DNA of 64,000 nt, taken from NCBI RefSeq assembly GCF_035013165.1, contig NZ_JAYGJQ010000002.1:992001-1056000 (forward strand), in the 5' to 3' direction. Shown piece by piece: positions 49,834-58,258 of the stretch. The stretch comes from Bacteriovorax sp. PP10. Its GTDB lineage: Bacteria; Bdellovibrionota; Bacteriovoracia; Bacteriovoracales; Bacteriovoracaceae. The notes beneath the pieces are model-generated. The model had not been told where the DNA came from and made no database searches. It was given only the letters and a program-made list of their open reading frames with translations. Within the stretch, counting starts at the first letter, position 1; every line of letters starts with the position of its first letter. Both the position numbers and the translations under genes were made by a program.

Positions 49834-50420
49834 TGGAAAAGTTCAAAAAGTTTATTCCTTATTTTTTAATCGCCCTTTTGACGGTGTGGTTCTCTTATAA
49901 ATTTTTTGTAGAGAGAAAAACTCCTAAAGAACAAAATATGGCCCTTGATTGGGATCAATTAGATTCAACATCCGGTTCTAATCCTTTGGATACTCCTGCT
50001 TCAATTAAAAAAGAAGAACAAGTCCCGCATATGCGTGAGCACAGCAATCTGACGAAAGAAGATGAAGAGCAGTTCGCTGCTTTTGATAGAATGGAGAAAG
50101 CTTGGCTGGCAAAAGCGGAGTCTATTATCGGAGTTAATCATTACGCTCGCTATCTTGAAATGCGCGAGAATAACGATAAAGAAAAGATGATGGCCTATAA
50201 AGAATATCACGATTATCTTCGTCAAAAATTCGGTGACAAGTTCACTTATAATATTTCAGAAGACCAAAGCATTCGTGAAAAAGAAATCAACCAACGTTAC
50301 CTGAAAGAGCTGCTTGCTATAATTGGCGAGACAAAATTCCAGGCCTACCTGAAGGCCCGCGATCAGATCAACGAAGAAAATCGCCGCAAGAATAAAGAAT
50401 TTATCCAAATTGAGTTCTAA
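49833..50420 (+). CDS. Single-TM protein of unknown function
   Basis: A 195-residue protein with one N-terminal membrane helix (FIPYFLIALLTVWFSYKFFVE) and a long hydrophilic, helical remainder with EHSNLTKEDEEQFAAFDRME and two repeated-looking segments: VNHYARYLEMRENNDKEKMM and LLAIIGETKFQAYLKARDQI, each a helix ending in Y-L-x-x-R. This internal duplication may fold as a paired helical domain in the periplasm. No family recognised. It is coupled to yajQ and lies directly before the Nudix gene (stop at 50418-50420, start at 50421). Confidence 0.62.
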   Translation: MEKFKKFIPYFLIALLTVWFSYKFFVERKTPKEQNMALDWDQLDSTSGSNPLDTPASIKKEEQVPHMREHSNLTKEDEEQFAAFDRMEKAWLAKAESIIGVNHYARYLEMRENNDKEKMMAYKEYHDYLRQKFGDKFTYNISEDQSIREKEINQRYLKELLAIIGETKFQAYLKARDQINEENRRKNKEFIQIEF

Positions 50421-50969
50421 ATGAAAATTGAAAAATGGAAAACGATCAGCACTGAAGTCATCTTTAAAGCAAAAGTTTTTCGCTATTTAAAAATGAAGAG
50501 CCAGTCTCCGACAACCGGTGAGATTGGAGATTTTGATATTGTTCAATGTTACAACTGGGTCAACGTCATTGCGATTACACCTGATCAGAAAATTGTTTTA
50601 ATTAAACAGTACCGTCACGGTGCTGATGATGTGACGGTGGAAATTCCTGGTGGGGCAGTTGATATCGGTGAAGACATGCAAATCGCTGCGGCCAGAGAGC
50701 TTCGTGAAGAAACTGGTTACACTTCAAGCAATTGGAAATTTTTAGGGAAGGTCGCTGCTAATCCTGCTTTTATGATGAACTCTTGCGAGACTTACTTAGC
50801 ATTAGACGCCGTGAAGACTCATGATCAAGAGCTGGATCCATTCGAAGAAATTGAAGTTTATCTGAGGGATAAAAAAGATATTAGAGAGATTATCGGGAGT
50901 GGAGAAATCAATCACTCATTAGTTGTCGCTGCTTTTTATTTTTTTACTGCGACAGCTGAAGGCGCTTGA
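50421..50969 (+). CDS. Nudix hydrolase (ADP-ribose pyrophosphatase-like)
   Basis: A 182-residue protein. The Nudix box GGAVDIGEDMQIAAARELREETGY (GX5EX7REUXEEXGU) is complete at about residue 77-100. N-terminal EKWKTISTEVIFKAKVF...TTGEIGDFDIVQ and GIT-type strands suit the ADP-ribose/NADH pyrophosphatase branch. It probably hydrolyses nucleoside diphosphate derivatives in the cytoplasm. Start ATG immediately follows the upstream stop. Its 3' end overlaps the facing lipoprotein gene by 34 nt. Confidence 0.88.
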   Translation: MKIEKWKTISTEVIFKAKVFRYLKMKSQSPTTGEIGDFDIVQCYNWVNVIAITPDQKIVLIKQYRHGADDVTVEIPGGAVDIGEDMQIAAARELREETGYTSSNWKFLGKVAANPAFMMNSCETYLALDAVKTHDQELDPFEEIEVYLRDKKDIREIIGSGEINHSLVVAAFYFFTATAEGA

Positions 50970-53185
50970 TTCACCATATAGTATAGAAGTTTTCCGATGT
51001 TTAAGCGTTTCGCCTGAACTTCATCCATAAAAAGTTTTCTACATGTCGTCGACTGCACACAACTATTAAACGTTCCAAACTTAGCGTCTGACATCCATGT
51101 ACCAGTTTTTGGTATTTCCATTTTTGAGGCCATGTATAAGAAAATACCTTTTGCGTATTTTTCCTGTTCAGGCTTAAGTCCAGCAAGAGAAATGATTGAT
51201 GCTTTGTAAGTTAAGAACGCGACCGAAAGCTCATCGTAGTCGATAATATTGTCGCTGTTTTTATCAAAACGAATGAATGTTGATTCAATGTTAATCATTG
51301 CACCAAGAATAAGAGTTGCATCACGGCGACCAACTGGCACACCGGGCGCATTGTTATCGCGGGCAAACCCTTCAACACCTTTTAGGTAATCCAGAGACTC
51401 TTCTTTAGACACTGTTTTAAAGTAGGTATCAAGGCGAGGGAAGCTTTTTTCATACCCAAGCTTGCTCAGGATCACTTCGTAGAAATTATTGTTAAAACAG
51501 TCAGCATCGAAGACTGGATCGTCCGAGTTAATTCCCGGGTCACAAGAATTTATCAGTGTTTTATTGAATTTTCCTGAAACTTCCACGGCCGTTAAAAGCA
51601 TTCCGATATACTCAGTTGCTTCGTTGATGTTGATTAACTGGTCACCATTAGAATTTTGTTGAAAAAGGTCAGCTAGTAAAACGGCATTTCTTGAAAATGT
51701 CGTAAAGTTGGGAGACCACAGTTTAAATTCTTCTAATAATGGCTTGGCATCTAATAAGAACTTAGAAAACTCATCCATTGAAAGTTGCATTTCACCTTTA
51801 GCGTCCAGGTGTCCGTAGGCCTTTAATAATTTCCAGCTGGCCCATTTAGCAAGGTTCACTTCATTGAAGCCGTCTTTATTTCTAAGAATCTTTGTATCGT
51901 AGATCGCAGACCCTGTAGTGTAATCTCTAAAGTATCTAAAGTTGATTGCTGTATCAGTGAAGCTTGAAAAAAGCTGAGCAAGTCTGACTTTGTTCGGGAA
52001 CATGTCATAACCTGGAAGCACTTTATAAGGGATATCTTTTTCAAAAAGAGGGACGTCACGTCCTAAGATAATTTTGTTAGATCTGTCGTCGTAAGTCACA
52101 TGATTGAAATAGAGCTTTTCAAGGAAGTCGTGAACCATTTCCATTACGGTCTGAAGGTCTTTAAGAGTCACAGAGTCTTTTTTACCACCAATAAAGCGCT
52201 GTTTTAGGGCCTCAATACTTGGCTTGAATGATTCAACGTCGTAGTTCTTTAGAATCTTTTCAGCAAGAGACACCAGCTGTTTTGAGTTCATTAACTCAAA
52301 ATCTACTTGCTCGAACTTAATTGAGTGATAAACGTTTCTTGTCGCTTCCAGGTAAAATTTTACTTCTTCGGCCTTTGACCTGAAGTTTTCAGCTTTACAA
52401 TAATAAACATCAAATACTAATCCCATGATTCTTGGGAGTTTCGTGATCACTTCTTTAAGCTCACTAGTTGTCAGAATTTCTTCATCACCACCAACAAGTA
52501 CTTTTTTAAGATAAATAAATGCATCGATGGTTTCATTGTCAATTTCATGGTCGCCAATCTTCTTGCTCATATCTCTGATGAATGTGCGCATGTTGAGCTT
52601 TTGTTCCATTCCTGGAGCATTTTCAATCACACCAACGGCAGATTTCGCAAAGCGAGCTGTCGATTCATTGAATTTTTCACGCAGAAACCAGAAGTCTTTC
52701 TGGTGAGTTTCATCATCCATCATCTTGATGATGTTGGTAAGGATCACAGCTTCCTGATTGACCTGAACCAGAAGTTCAAATAGAGGGCTGATTTTTGAAT
52801 GAGAAATGCGGTCAGCTTCATCTTTTAAAAGAATCATGTTCAATTGGAAAATTAAACTAAGCCCTTTAACGATGGCATCACTTTGATCAGTGAAGAATTT
52901 CTTAACGAAAATCCCAAGCTCAGCTTCAGTGATTGAACCAGGATGTTTTGCTCTTACGTATTTAGTGAATTGAACGAAGTTTTCTTGAAGGCATCTGATC
53001 TGCTCTTTTTGATCGGCAGTAAAGATTTCACCTAGTTTCGAGACATCGATTTTACATGTTTGCAGTTCATCAGTTTTATAAACGTCTATGTTTTGAACCG
53101 GTTTATCAGAAACGTATCCACAGCTTGCTAGCAGCAGCGCTGGAATGATCACTAGGTGATTTACGAATCTTTTAAAATATATCAT
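50936..53185 (-). CDS. Large lipoprotein with EF-hand-like calcium motifs
   Basis: About 749 residues. The signal is IIPALLLASCGYV with Cys22 as the lipidation site. Three EF-hand-like loops are seen: DAKGEMQLSMDE (about residue 458), NSNGDQLININE (about 509) and DKNSDNIIDYDE (about 641, the best, D-x-N-x-D-x-I-x-D-x-x-E). Further, weaker ones occur nearer the N-terminus, so calcium binding at the cell surface is likely. The rest is helical and unrecognised. The start is corrected to ATG 53185: TTGACA-N16-TACACT-N6 precedes it, and the longer reading frame to 53209 begins inside this promoter. Confidence 0.72.
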   Translation of the reverse strand: MIYFKRFVNHLVIIPALLLASCGYVSDKPVQNIDVYKTDELQTCKIDVSKLGEIFTADQKEQIRCLQENFVQFTKYVRAKHPGSITEAELGIFVKKFFTDQSDAIVKGLSLIFQLNMILLKDEADRISHSKISPLFELLVQVNQEAVILTNIIKMMDDETHQKDFWFLREKFNESTARFAKSAVGVIENAPGMEQKLNMRTFIRDMSKKIGDHEIDNETIDAFIYLKKVLVGGDEEILTTSELKEVITKLPRIMGLVFDVYYCKAENFRSKAEEVKFYLEATRNVYHSIKFEQVDFELMNSKQLVSLAEKILKNYDVESFKPSIEALKQRFIGGKKDSVTLKDLQTVMEMVHDFLEKLYFNHVTYDDRSNKIILGRDVPLFEKDIPYKVLPGYDMFPNKVRLAQLFSSFTDTAINFRYFRDYTTGSAIYDTKILRNKDGFNEVNLAKWASWKLLKAYGHLDAKGEMQLSMDEFSKFLLDAKPLLEEFKLWSPNFTTFSRNAVLLADLFQQNSNGDQLININEATEYIGMLLTAVEVSGKFNKTLINSCDPGINSDDPVFDADCFNNNFYEVILSKLGYEKSFPRLDTYFKTVSKEESLDYLKGVEGFARDNNAPGVPVGRRDATLILGAMINIESTFIRFDKNSDNIIDYDELSVAFLTYKASIISLAGLKPEQEKYAKGIFLYMASKMEIPKTGTWMSDAKFGTFNSCVQSTTCRKLFMDEVQAKRLNIGKLLYYMVNQAPSAVAVKK

Positions 53186-53191
53186 TTTAGT

Positions 53192-53219
53192 AGTGTAAAG
53201 ACTGAGCATATAATGTCAA
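53192..53219 (-). promoter_or_regulatory. Strong leaderless promoter TTGACA-N16-TACACT
   Basis: Reverse-strand TTGACA (53219 to 53214), a 16-nt spacer and TACACT (53197 to 53192), followed by six bases and ATG 53185. Both boxes are consensus-like and there is no ribosome binding site. It decides the start of the EF-hand lipoprotein. Confidence 0.65.
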
Positions 53220-53321
53220 AATAGTTTCATCATAAATAGGTGTTTTTTACAGGCTTTCCACAATGGTATTGTGTCAGGGAAATGTTAGGTAAAATGAGTT
53301 TTTAAGCAATAGGGAGTTAGG

Positions 53322-54668
53322 GTGTCCAAACATAGGTATAATTTACAGAGTCTATTGTTTCTAGCTCTAATCTCATTGGGAAATACGTCTCTTTTTGCGG
53401 CCACTGCTGAGCTAACTTATGAGAAATTTTATCGTTTAAATAAGCCTCTGTACCGTAGTGAGTCGGGAGACTGGCTAGGATTCAACTTTGAGACAGCGCC
53501 TCCAACACAAAATTTAGATACATTTTTAAACACAGATTTGAGATTTTATTTTCAAGATAATAATTCATTAAATTATTCCGTTCAGGAAGCATACGCACAA
53601 TATAAAGGCGACACTTACACAATTACTGCAGGTCGAAAAATTCTCGACTGGAATTTAAATGAAAAATACTGGAGCCTTGGTTATTTAAATGCTGTGCAGT
53701 CATTCACACTTTTAAGCACTGAAGAAGAAGGTGTTACAGGAGTTTTATTTAATAAGCGTCTTGGCAATTTTGAATTTGATATTCTTGCTTCTTATTTATT
53801 CATTCCACAAATTAACCCGGCCATCGATTTTAAAAATGGCGATGTTCACAGTAAAAGTGAATGGGTGAGATTGCCTCCGAAGAAAACGGTGATCAGCGGA
53901 ACTGAAGTACCGATTTATTACAGCATTACTGATTACAAAATTAGCAAAATTATTTTCAATAAATCCTTGGGTGGAAATATTAGATACTCATGGGAGAATG
54001 GCGGAGTTTCAGCATTCGCGATTTATAAACCAGAAAATAAACTGAGAATTAATGCCAGTGCTTATTATGACAATCTTGGAACTGGAAAAGTTAATGTAAC
54101 AGCTGACCCAACAATCAACCACCATGCTTATTATGGTTTTCAGGCCTATCATGCTTTTGGCGACATCAAGGCGCGCGGAGGTGTGAGTTATGTTGATCCA
54201 AATGCCAAACTAGGAAAAGATTTTTTAGTGGATATTTCTAACGGCAGAAAAACCTTCAAGTCTGAATACTTCAACATCAATCCTCGTTATGACAAAGAAG
54301 CTTATGCTCACATGAGTTTGAATTACGACAAACATAGAAAGTACAAACTCACGTTGAACTACATTCACTTAATTTCGGGCAATATCCGCGGAAACGATGA
54401 CTTCTTCAGTGATACAGTAAAATGGAAAAGTACGATCGGTGGAGGAATCCAGTATTTCTTCAACGACTCTTTCGATGCTGCTGTCGATTTAAAGTACGAT
54501 CTTATTAGAAGTGACAACATCATCAAAGGTGAAGTGAAATACAGTTATCAAAAACACATCACCCTTGCTCTCGGATTAGAAATCTTAAAAGCACCGGATG
54601 ATGCTTCTTACTGGAGTTACTACCGTACGAACGATACTCTCTACAGCACAGTTGGATTTATTTTTTAA
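53322..54668 (+). CDS. Outer-membrane beta-barrel protein
   Basis: A 448-residue protein with signal peptide (to about LFAATA, residue 25) and a GTG start with a GGAG site. The body alternates amphipathic strands rich in aromatic residues and short turns: DLRFYFQDNNSLNYSVQEAY, DTYTITAGRKILDWNLNEKY, FNPR-like FNINPRYDKEAYAHMSLNYD. It ends in the C-terminal aromatic strand TVGFIF with a terminal Phe, recognised by the BAM complex. It resembles porin-like barrels of predatory bacteria; no substrate is known. It faces away from the EF-hand lipoprotein gene across a 136-bp promoter region. Confidence 0.75.
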   Translation: MSKHRYNLQSLLFLALISLGNTSLFAATAELTYEKFYRLNKPLYRSESGDWLGFNFETAPPTQNLDTFLNTDLRFYFQDNNSLNYSVQEAYAQYKGDTYTITAGRKILDWNLNEKYWSLGYLNAVQSFTLLSTEEEGVTGVLFNKRLGNFEFDILASYLFIPQINPAIDFKNGDVHSKSEWVRLPPKKTVISGTEVPIYYSITDYKISKIIFNKSLGGNIRYSWENGGVSAFAIYKPENKLRINASAYYDNLGTGKVNVTADPTINHHAYYGFQAYHAFGDIKARGGVSYVDPNAKLGKDFLVDISNGRKTFKSEYFNINPRYDKEAYAHMSLNYDKHRKYKLTLNYIHLISGNIRGNDDFFSDTVKWKSTIGGGIQYFFNDSFDAAVDLKYDLIRSDNIIKGEVKYSYQKHITLALGLEILKAPDDASYWSYYRTNDTLYSTVGFIF

Positions 54669-54677
54669 GGATAAAAA

Positions 54678-56660
54678 ATGGAAGACAAGTATTTATGGCT
54701 TGAAGATGTTTTGGGTGACAGTAGTCTTGCATGGGCAAGAGAGCGCAATAAAAAAACCATTGCAATGTTTGAAAAAGAAGAATGGTTCAATCAAGATGTT
54801 GAGAACCTACAGACGATTTTACAATCAAAAGAAAAAATCCCGGTTGTTTATTTCATCGAAGATGGTTTCGTCTATAATTTCTGGACAGATGAAACAAATA
54901 TCCAAGGTCAATTGAGACGTTCAACTTTTGAAAGTTATAAAAAATCAGAACCTGGCTGGGATGTTCTTCTCGATTTAGATGCACTTTCAAAAGTAGAAGG
55001 ACAAAAGTGGGTCTTCCACGATTTTGATATCTCTCCAAATAAAAAACGCGCTTTAGTTTTTCTGTCTCCCGGCGGAACCGATGCTGATGTGGTGAGAGAG
55101 TTCGATCTATTCACAAGAACATTTGTGAGTGGTGGTTTTGAACTTCCTGTTGCTAAAGGTAGCGTGCAATGGATGAGCGATGATGAGTTGTTTGTCAGCC
55201 GAGATTTTGGACCGGAAACAGTCACCAATAGCGGTTATGCAAGATTAATCAAAAGATGGAAAAGAGGTGAGTCTGTAGATAAGGCCCAAACTATTTTTGA
55301 AATTCCTAAAGAAAATAATGCCACTGACATGAGAGTTTATCATGAAGATGGCAAAGCTAGTTTTGTGGCCTCAGTTCATATAGATTTTTACACTACTGAA
55401 TTTTTCAAATACGACGGATCTCAGTTTAAGCAACTTGATCTTCCCAAAAAGTTTGAATCAACGGGAGGCAATCTTACTGGATTTAATTTTGTATTAAGCC
55501 AGGATTGGAAAGAGTTTCTCATTGGAGATGTTCTTCATTTTGACTACACCACAGAAGTGGCCGAGCTGGTGTATAGAGCTCCTGCTCATTCTGCCATTTA
55601 CTCTGCGCGAACGATTAAGAGTGGACTCTTTATCATTGTAGACACTGATGTAAAAGGCAGCTTCTTCTATGTAAAAAAAGAAAATGGAAAATGGATATCT
55701 GAAAAAATTGCACTACCGGAAAACGGAAGTCTCGATACATTAACGACATCTGTGAAGACGGATGATTTTTTTATTATGTTCGATTCATTCAATACTCCTG
55801 TGTCTTATTATTATGGAAATAAAAATAAGATAGAGGGCATCGTAAAAAGACAACCAGGATTTTTTGATTTCGAAAATACAGAAGTTTCCCAGCACTTCAC
55901 AAAAAGTCCTGATGGTACAAGAGTTCCTTATTTTGTAGTTCACAAAAAAGGTCTTAAGTATGATGGAAAAAATCCTACTATCCTTTACGGATACGGTGGT
56001 TTTGAAATTTCATTAAAACCTCACTTCAGTAATATATTAGGCAAAGTATGGTTTGAAAAAGGTGGTGTGTATGTTCTGGCAAATATCAGAGGTGGCGGTG
56101 AGTATGGGCCTGCTTGGCACCAGAGTGCACTAAAAGAGAAACGTCAGCGTGCCTATGATGACTTTTATGCTATCGCTGAAGACGTGATTGCCAAGAATAT
56201 TACTTCGTCACAACACTTGGGAGCTCATGGTGGGAGTAACGGTGGACTGTTAATGGGAGTTTGTTTCACACAAAGGCCGGAGTTATTCAAGGCCATTAAT
56301 TGTGGAGTGCCTTTGTTGGATATGCGCCGCTATCATAAACTGCTTGCTGGTTATAGCTGGATTGCTGAGTACGGAAATCCTGATGAAGCAGATGGAGCTT
56401 TCATTAGTAAACTGTCGCCTTATCACAATATTAACGAAGAGCAAAAGAACTACCCGATGATGTTCTTAAACACTTCAACGAAGGATGATAGAGTTCATCC
56501 TGGGCATGCCAGAAAATTTGCAGCGACTTTAGAAGAGTACGGAATTGATTATATTTATCATGAAAATATTGATGGTGGACATGCAGGTGCTTCTAATTTG
56601 AAGGAGCTGGCTTTTATGAAGGCAATGGATTATGCTTTTTTCTGGAAGTATTTAAAATAA
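54678..56660 (+). CDS. Prolyl oligopeptidase family serine peptidase (S9)
   Basis: A 660-residue protein. YLWLEDVLGDSSLAWARERN at the N-terminus is the PREP/oligopeptidase B opening, followed by a beta-propeller domain and the hydrolase domain. That domain has catalytic Ser520 in GAHGGSNGGLLMG, the acid at Asp603/Asp604 (STKDDRVHPGHA) and His635 (IDGGHAGASN). No signal peptide, so it is cytoplasmic or released otherwise. It cleaves short peptides after proline. AAGGA precedes the start, 10 nt after the barrel gene, so these two may be co-transcribed. Confidence 0.9.
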   Translation: MEDKYLWLEDVLGDSSLAWARERNKKTIAMFEKEEWFNQDVENLQTILQSKEKIPVVYFIEDGFVYNFWTDETNIQGQLRRSTFESYKKSEPGWDVLLDLDALSKVEGQKWVFHDFDISPNKKRALVFLSPGGTDADVVREFDLFTRTFVSGGFELPVAKGSVQWMSDDELFVSRDFGPETVTNSGYARLIKRWKRGESVDKAQTIFEIPKENNATDMRVYHEDGKASFVASVHIDFYTTEFFKYDGSQFKQLDLPKKFESTGGNLTGFNFVLSQDWKEFLIGDVLHFDYTTEVAELVYRAPAHSAIYSARTIKSGLFIIVDTDVKGSFFYVKKENGKWISEKIALPENGSLDTLTTSVKTDDFFIMFDSFNTPVSYYYGNKNKIEGIVKRQPGFFDFENTEVSQHFTKSPDGTRVPYFVVHKKGLKYDGKNPTILYGYGGFEISLKPHFSNILGKVWFEKGGVYVLANIRGGGEYGPAWHQSALKEKRQRAYDDFYAIAEDVIAKNITSSQHLGAHGGSNGGLLMGVCFTQRPELFKAINCGVPLLDMRRYHKLLAGYSWIAEYGNPDEADGAFISKLSPYHNINEEQKNYPMMFLNTSTKDDRVHPGHARKFAATLEEYGIDYIYHENIDGGHAGASNLKELAFMKAMDYAFFWKYLK

Positions 56661-56673
56661 AGAGGATGTTATT

Positions 56674-57006
56674 ATGAAGTATTTACTATTGGCGCTATTA
56701 GTTCTTTCGACAACTGCAATCGCGGCAGAAAAAAAAGTTGTAGCTCAAACGACGAAAAAAAATACGGTTGTAGAGCAGAATTCAAACACTTTGGATGTTA
56801 CACCAGCAGATAAAACTCAAGAAAGAGCAGATGAAACTGCACTTTATACAGATGCTCCAGAAGTGAAAGCAAAAGTTACATGTAAAACAAAAGACGGGCA
56901 CGAACTAAAAGCTGGTGATAAAGGTTATAAAGCTTGCCTTAAAAAAGTGAAAGCAAGTAAGCATGATCCCAAAGCAGAAGTTAAAGTAGAATTCGAAAAA
57001 CAATAA
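56674..57006 (+). CDS. Small exported protein, paralogue 1 of a tandem C-x4-G-x8-GY-x2-C family
   Basis: A 110-residue protein with signal peptide (MKYLLLALLVLSTTAIAAE) and a hydrophilic, Thr/Lys-rich linker. The C-terminal module VTCKTKDGHELKAGDKGYKAC carries the motif Cys-x4-Gly-x8-Gly-Tyr-x2-Cys that recurs in the next three genes. It differs from the others by its very lysine-rich tail. GAGG before the ATG; it starts 14 nt after the peptidase gene. Function unknown; the fold is presumably a small disulfide-bonded hairpin. Confidence 0.62.
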   Translation: MKYLLLALLVLSTTAIAAEKKVVAQTTKKNTVVEQNSNTLDVTPADKTQERADETALYTDAPEVKAKVTCKTKDGHELKAGDKGYKACLKKVKASKHDPKAEVKVEFEKQ

Positions 57007-57198
57007 GTCTAATGCCCGTGCAACCCACGGGCGTAGTTTACCTTACAATATTCCCTGTAGCATTTTGTCTCGGACTCTTTTTGTCACACAAATAAATTCT
57101 AATCATTGATGTTACTTACGGCCGGCATGTTACTTGAATCCAATACATTAAGTTAATTTGAATTTTTAATTCAATGTTTAATTTTTTAAGGAGGATTT

Positions 57199-57528
57199 AT
57201 GAAACATGTGTTGTTATTAATCTTAACGGTTTCACTTGCCGGACAAGTTTACGGGAAATCAAATTTGCCAGTAAGCAAGGCCGCAGCCCCATCATCAGAT
57301 AAGTCAATTACAGTTCATAAGAATGCTCAGGAAGAGACTAGTCAGGAAGCGATTTATCATGACTACGATAATTCTGATGTCATCCAGACAGGACAATCAG
57401 CAACAAAAAGAGAATATCAATACGACGCAAAAGTTAAATCCTGTAGAAGTGTAGATGGAGCGTGGCTTCGCTTTGGCGATGTCGGATACGCAAACTGCAT
57501 GGATAATTCAAAGACCATGAAAAAATAG
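57199..57528 (+). CDS. Small exported protein, paralogue 2 of the tandem family
   Basis: A 109-residue protein with signal peptide (MKHVLLLILTVSLAGQVYG) and a linker containing VIQTGQSATKREY. The end carries SCRSVDGAWLRFGDVGYANC, the same Cys-x4-Gly-x8-Gly-Tyr-x2-Cys spacing as its neighbours. A strong AAGGAGG precedes the start. The linker motif TGQSATxR also occurs in paralogue 3 and, altered, in paralogue 4. The 192-bp gap before it contains a stem (57014-57032) and a weak sigma-54-like site. Confidence 0.65.
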   Translation: MKHVLLLILTVSLAGQVYGKSNLPVSKAAAPSSDKSITVHKNAQEETSQEAIYHDYDNSDVIQTGQSATKREYQYDAKVKSCRSVDGAWLRFGDVGYANCMDNSKTMKK

Positions 57529-57538
57529 CGGAGTTGTA

Positions 57539-57847
57539 ATGAAAAATTTATTTCTCGCATGCTTTTGTATTTTTACTTTTGAAGAAGCTTTTTCTCAAAC
57601 CAGATTTATAGACATCGATAAAGAACAAGAAGGCAGAGAGCTAGAATTGAGAAAGCAAAGTGGTGATGAAGTTGTAACCGGACAGTCTGCGACTGAAAGG
57701 AAAACTCATCCCCCGGGCTCCTTAAAAGGAGTTCAAAAGAGCGATTCAATTAAAGGTGTGAATTGCGTGGATACGAGAGGACAAGCTTACGCTCCTAACA
57801 GCAAAGGATACAAGAAGTGTGTGGACAATGCTAACAGGGTTGAATGA
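57539..57847 (+). CDS. Small exported protein, paralogue 3 of the tandem family
   Basis: A 102-residue protein with signal peptide (MKNLFLACFCIFTFEEAFS) and a linker with VVTGQSATERKTH. Its C-terminal module is VNCVDTRGQAYAPNSKGYKKC, the same Cys-x4-Gly-x8-Gly-Tyr-x2-Cys arrangement. GGAG precedes the start, and only 10 nt separate it from paralogue 2, so the genes are co-transcribed. Function unknown. Confidence 0.65.
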   Translation: MKNLFLACFCIFTFEEAFSQTRFIDIDKEQEGRELELRKQSGDEVVTGQSATERKTHPPGSLKGVQKSDSIKGVNCVDTRGQAYAPNSKGYKKCVDNANRVE

Positions 57848-57862
57848 CCTTAAGGAGATTAT

Positions 57863-58258
57863 ATGAAAACATTATTAACACTTGTGATGGCCTTGTCGCT
57901 ATCACAAGCTTATGGACAAATGTCTGGGACACCAGCTCCCTCGACAGGTGTGCCTGCAGCAGGAACTTCCTCGATGCCTGGGATGCTCAATAACAATAAT
58001 CCCAATATGAATCGTCCTGCAGATCGCGCAACAGGTATTCGTAGATCAAATACAATGAACAATACGAATACAACTACTGATACGATTGGGACAAGTCAGT
58101 CTTCGACGACGAGAGGAGTGCTGCCTAATACGCCGGGAACAATTACTCCACCCAATTTAAATGCGACTGGAGTTAATTGCGTAGACCGCTCTGGTAGAAC
58201 CTACGGAAATAATGATGCTGGATACACTGCTTGTGTTAATTCTATGAGAACAAGATAA
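57863..58258 (+). CDS. Small exported protein, paralogue 4 of the tandem family
   Basis: A 131-residue protein with signal peptide (MKTLLTLVMALSLSQAYG), then a long Pro/Thr/Asn-rich linker (MSGTPAPSTGVPAAGTSS, with NNNNPNMNRP) and a TSQSSTTRG element. The end is VNCVDRSGRTYGNNDAGYTAC, the same Cys-x4-Gly-x8-Gly-Tyr-x2-Cys module. AAGGAG precedes the start. The stop lies exactly against the mutM stop on the other strand. Function unknown; the disordered linker suggests a flexible surface tether for the C-terminal module. Confidence 0.65.
   Translation: MKTLLTLVMALSLSQAYGQMSGTPAPSTGVPAAGTSSMPGMLNNNNPNMNRPADRATGIRRSNTMNNTNTTTDTIGTSQSSTTRGVLPNTPGTITPPNLNATGVNCVDRSGRTYGNNDAGYTACVNSMRTR

Noticed and set aside
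57014-57032. Stem GCCCGTG/CACGGGC after the first paralogue
   Set aside because: Followed by mixed bases, not a T-run; possibly only mRNA structure.
57123-57138. Sigma-54-like element before the second paralogue
   Set aside because: Spacing fits, but the -12 box reads TTGAA instead of TTGCA/T, which breaks the essential GC.
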